Shown here piece by piece: positions 63,020 to 64,000 of a stretch of 64,000 nt of DNA. The notes below the pieces were generated by a model. It made no database searches. It saw only the letters and a list, made by a program, of their open reading frames with translations, and was not told where the DNA came from. Position 1 is the first letter of the stretch. Each line of letters begins with the position of its first letter. The position numbers and the translations under genes were made by a program. The DNA lies in NCBI RefSeq assembly GCF_000015725.1, contig NC_008825.1, positions 2,790,001 through 2,854,000 on the forward strand. Direction: 5' to 3'. Source of the DNA: Methylibium petroleiphilum PM1. Its GTDB lineage: Bacteria > Pseudomonadota > Gammaproteobacteria > Burkholderiales > Burkholderiaceae_C.

Positions 63020-63988
63020 TCAGCCCGGCCCGCGGGCCGCACGCTCGACGCCGACACTCCGCGACGCCGACCCGAGCCGACGCGCAAACGCCCACGACAG
63101 CGCCAGCACCGCGATGACGGGCACGTAGACCACGGCCAAGCCGGCCAGTTCCGGGCGATTCAGGAGTTGATCGGCCATCAGGACCACGATGGGCACGTTG
63201 TGGATGCTGGCCTCGATGGAGATCGTGAACCGCAACGGCGGGTCGAGTCCGGCGACGGCTGCAGCGGCGTGGCTGGAACCCAGCATCAGTGCGCACAGCA
63301 GCAAGGCGGCCGGGAGGTTGTCGAGCCAGCGCGCCGCCAGATGGTCGAAGATCGAAACGAAGACCACCGCCAGGATGACGACGACCAGTGCTGCCGCGCC
63401 GTCGTGTGCGAGCCGCATCAGGTCCGAACCGGCCTTCAGGTGGGCTCTCAGCAGCATGCCCAGCGTCACGGGCAGCACCACCAGCAGCACGATCTTCTGC
63501 ACGGTCCTCCAGGGGTGCAGCTGAAGAGCGTCCGATCCATCGCTGAACATCGCGAACCCCAGCCCTGCGATGAGCGGCGTCAGGGCCATGCAGAGCAGGC
63601 CGTTGAGCGTGGTCAGGGCCACCGAGACATCGACCCGGGCCCGTGCAAACTGCACGATCCCGTTGGCGACGGCCCCGCCCGGCGCCGCGACAAGTAGCAC
63701 GACTCCCAGTGCGATGTCGGGCCGATCGCGATACAACCAGGCCACGGCGAATCCGCACGCTGGGGCCACGAGCAATTGACACCCGAGGCCGATCCACAGC
63801 GGCTTCGACTGGCGTGTCAGGGCCCTGAAGTGCTCGATCGAAAGACCCAGCCCCACGCACACCATCATCATGAACACGCTGACGGACAGCACGAATGACA
63901 GCACGGATCGGGTGTCCAGAGCGTCCAAGCCTTGTCTCTTGTCGGGCTGCGGTCCGGCGAGGTTCCCGTAGCGGGTCGGCTCTGTCAA
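63020..63988 (-). CDS. BASS/ACR3-like sodium symporter family membrane protein
   Basis: The protein has about nine or ten membrane helices in the bile-acid:sodium-symporter fold: VLSFVLSVSVFMMMVCVGLGLSIEHF, the crossover region VVLLVAAPGGAVANGIVQFARARVDVSVALTTLNGLLCMALTPLIAG, and FTISIEASIHNVPIVVLMADQLL. Substrates of the family include organic acids and arsenite; none is assigned here. TTG 63988 opens the frame, but the frame is open to the window edge, so the true start may be outside or further in. It is divergent-free, on the same strand as the acyl-CoA dehydrogenase. Confidence 0.75.
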   Translation of the reverse strand: MTEPTRYGNLAGPQPDKRQGLDALDTRSVLSFVLSVSVFMMMVCVGLGLSIEHFRALTRQSKPLWIGLGCQLLVAPACGFAVAWLYRDRPDIALGVVLLVAAPGGAVANGIVQFARARVDVSVALTTLNGLLCMALTPLIAGLGFAMFSDGSDALQLHPWRTVQKIVLLVVLPVTLGMLLRAHLKAGSDLMRLAHDGAAALVVVILAVVFVSIFDHLAARWLDNLPAALLLCALMLGSSHAAAAVAGLDPPLRFTISIEASIHNVPIVVLMADQLLNRPELAGLAVVYVPVIAVLALSWAFARRLGSASRSVGVERAARGPG

Positions 63989-64000
63989 CCCGCACCTGTC

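Overview
The window is about 64 kb of very GC-rich, densely packed chromosomal DNA. It most resembles a betaproteobacterium of the order Burkholderiales, of the Methylibium/Rubrivivax/Piscinibacter kind. The reasons are the bacterial tetrahydromethanopterin (H4MPT) C1 genes, the DUF3717 protein, the long TrpS, the xseB-ispA-dxs order and the GC-rich dispersed palindromes beside stop codons. The genus is an inference. I found no tRNA, rRNA, CRISPR array, transposase or prophage, and no stretch over 300 bases without a gene.

Region 1 (1-12.6 kb) is an H4MPT/methylofuran C1 island. It starts with the tail of a sigma-54 activator. Next come cofactor-synthesis genes: a DmrB-type flavoprotein, a dihydropteroate-synthase-like protein, a DUF447 protein and mfnB on the plus strand, then mfnE, mfnF and an ATP-grasp ligase on the minus strand. 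A HisA-like protein follows, then the formyltransferase/hydrolase complex fhcB-fhcA-fhcD-fhcC and a divergent Fae homologue. The canonical mch, mtdB and beta-RFAP synthase genes are not in the window.

Region 2 (12.8-24 kb) holds a PabB-PabC fusion, a HAD phosphatase and FolE2, which could supply pABA and pterin to folate and H4MPT. It continues with dxs-ispA-xseB, a Rieske oxygenase, a DMT exporter, a rhodanese, UspA and purN. Region 3 (24-34 kb) holds trpS, a DUF3717-DUF1289 fusion, a Spy/CpxP-like protein with its two-component system, a candidate anti-Shine-Dalgarno small RNA, a pirin, a tautomerase, a CopG-type regulator and a PHB-depolymerase-family esterase.

Region 4 (33.6-43.1 kb) carries an aromatic-amine-dehydrogenase operon (large subunit, MauE, MauD, TTQ small subunit, cytochrome c) with an AraC regulator at its end. 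Beside it are an HDAC-family deacetylase, an AhpD-like protein, a second AraC regulator, and an enoyl-CoA hydratase next to a beta-keto acid cleavage enzyme. Region 5 (43.2-50 kb) has a methyltransferase, an H1/HU-type nucleoid protein, a chemoreceptor and a large GGDEF-EAL protein.

Region 6 (50.1-54.4 kb) is a tightly coupled five-gene operon: thermostable-hemolysin family, AMP-ligase, haem-oxygenase-like diiron protein, SDR and a repeat protein. It looks like an uncharacterised acyl-metabolite pathway. Region 7 (54.6-61.7 kb) is a heavy-metal RND efflux operon rich in His-Asp-His motifs. The window ends with an acyl-CoA dehydrogenase and a BASS-type transporter.

A family of short GC-rich palindromic elements recurs at least four times. 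One sits in the fhcD/fhcC junction with an apparent duplication of the junction, one lies in frame inside folE2, and two start exactly at stop codons.
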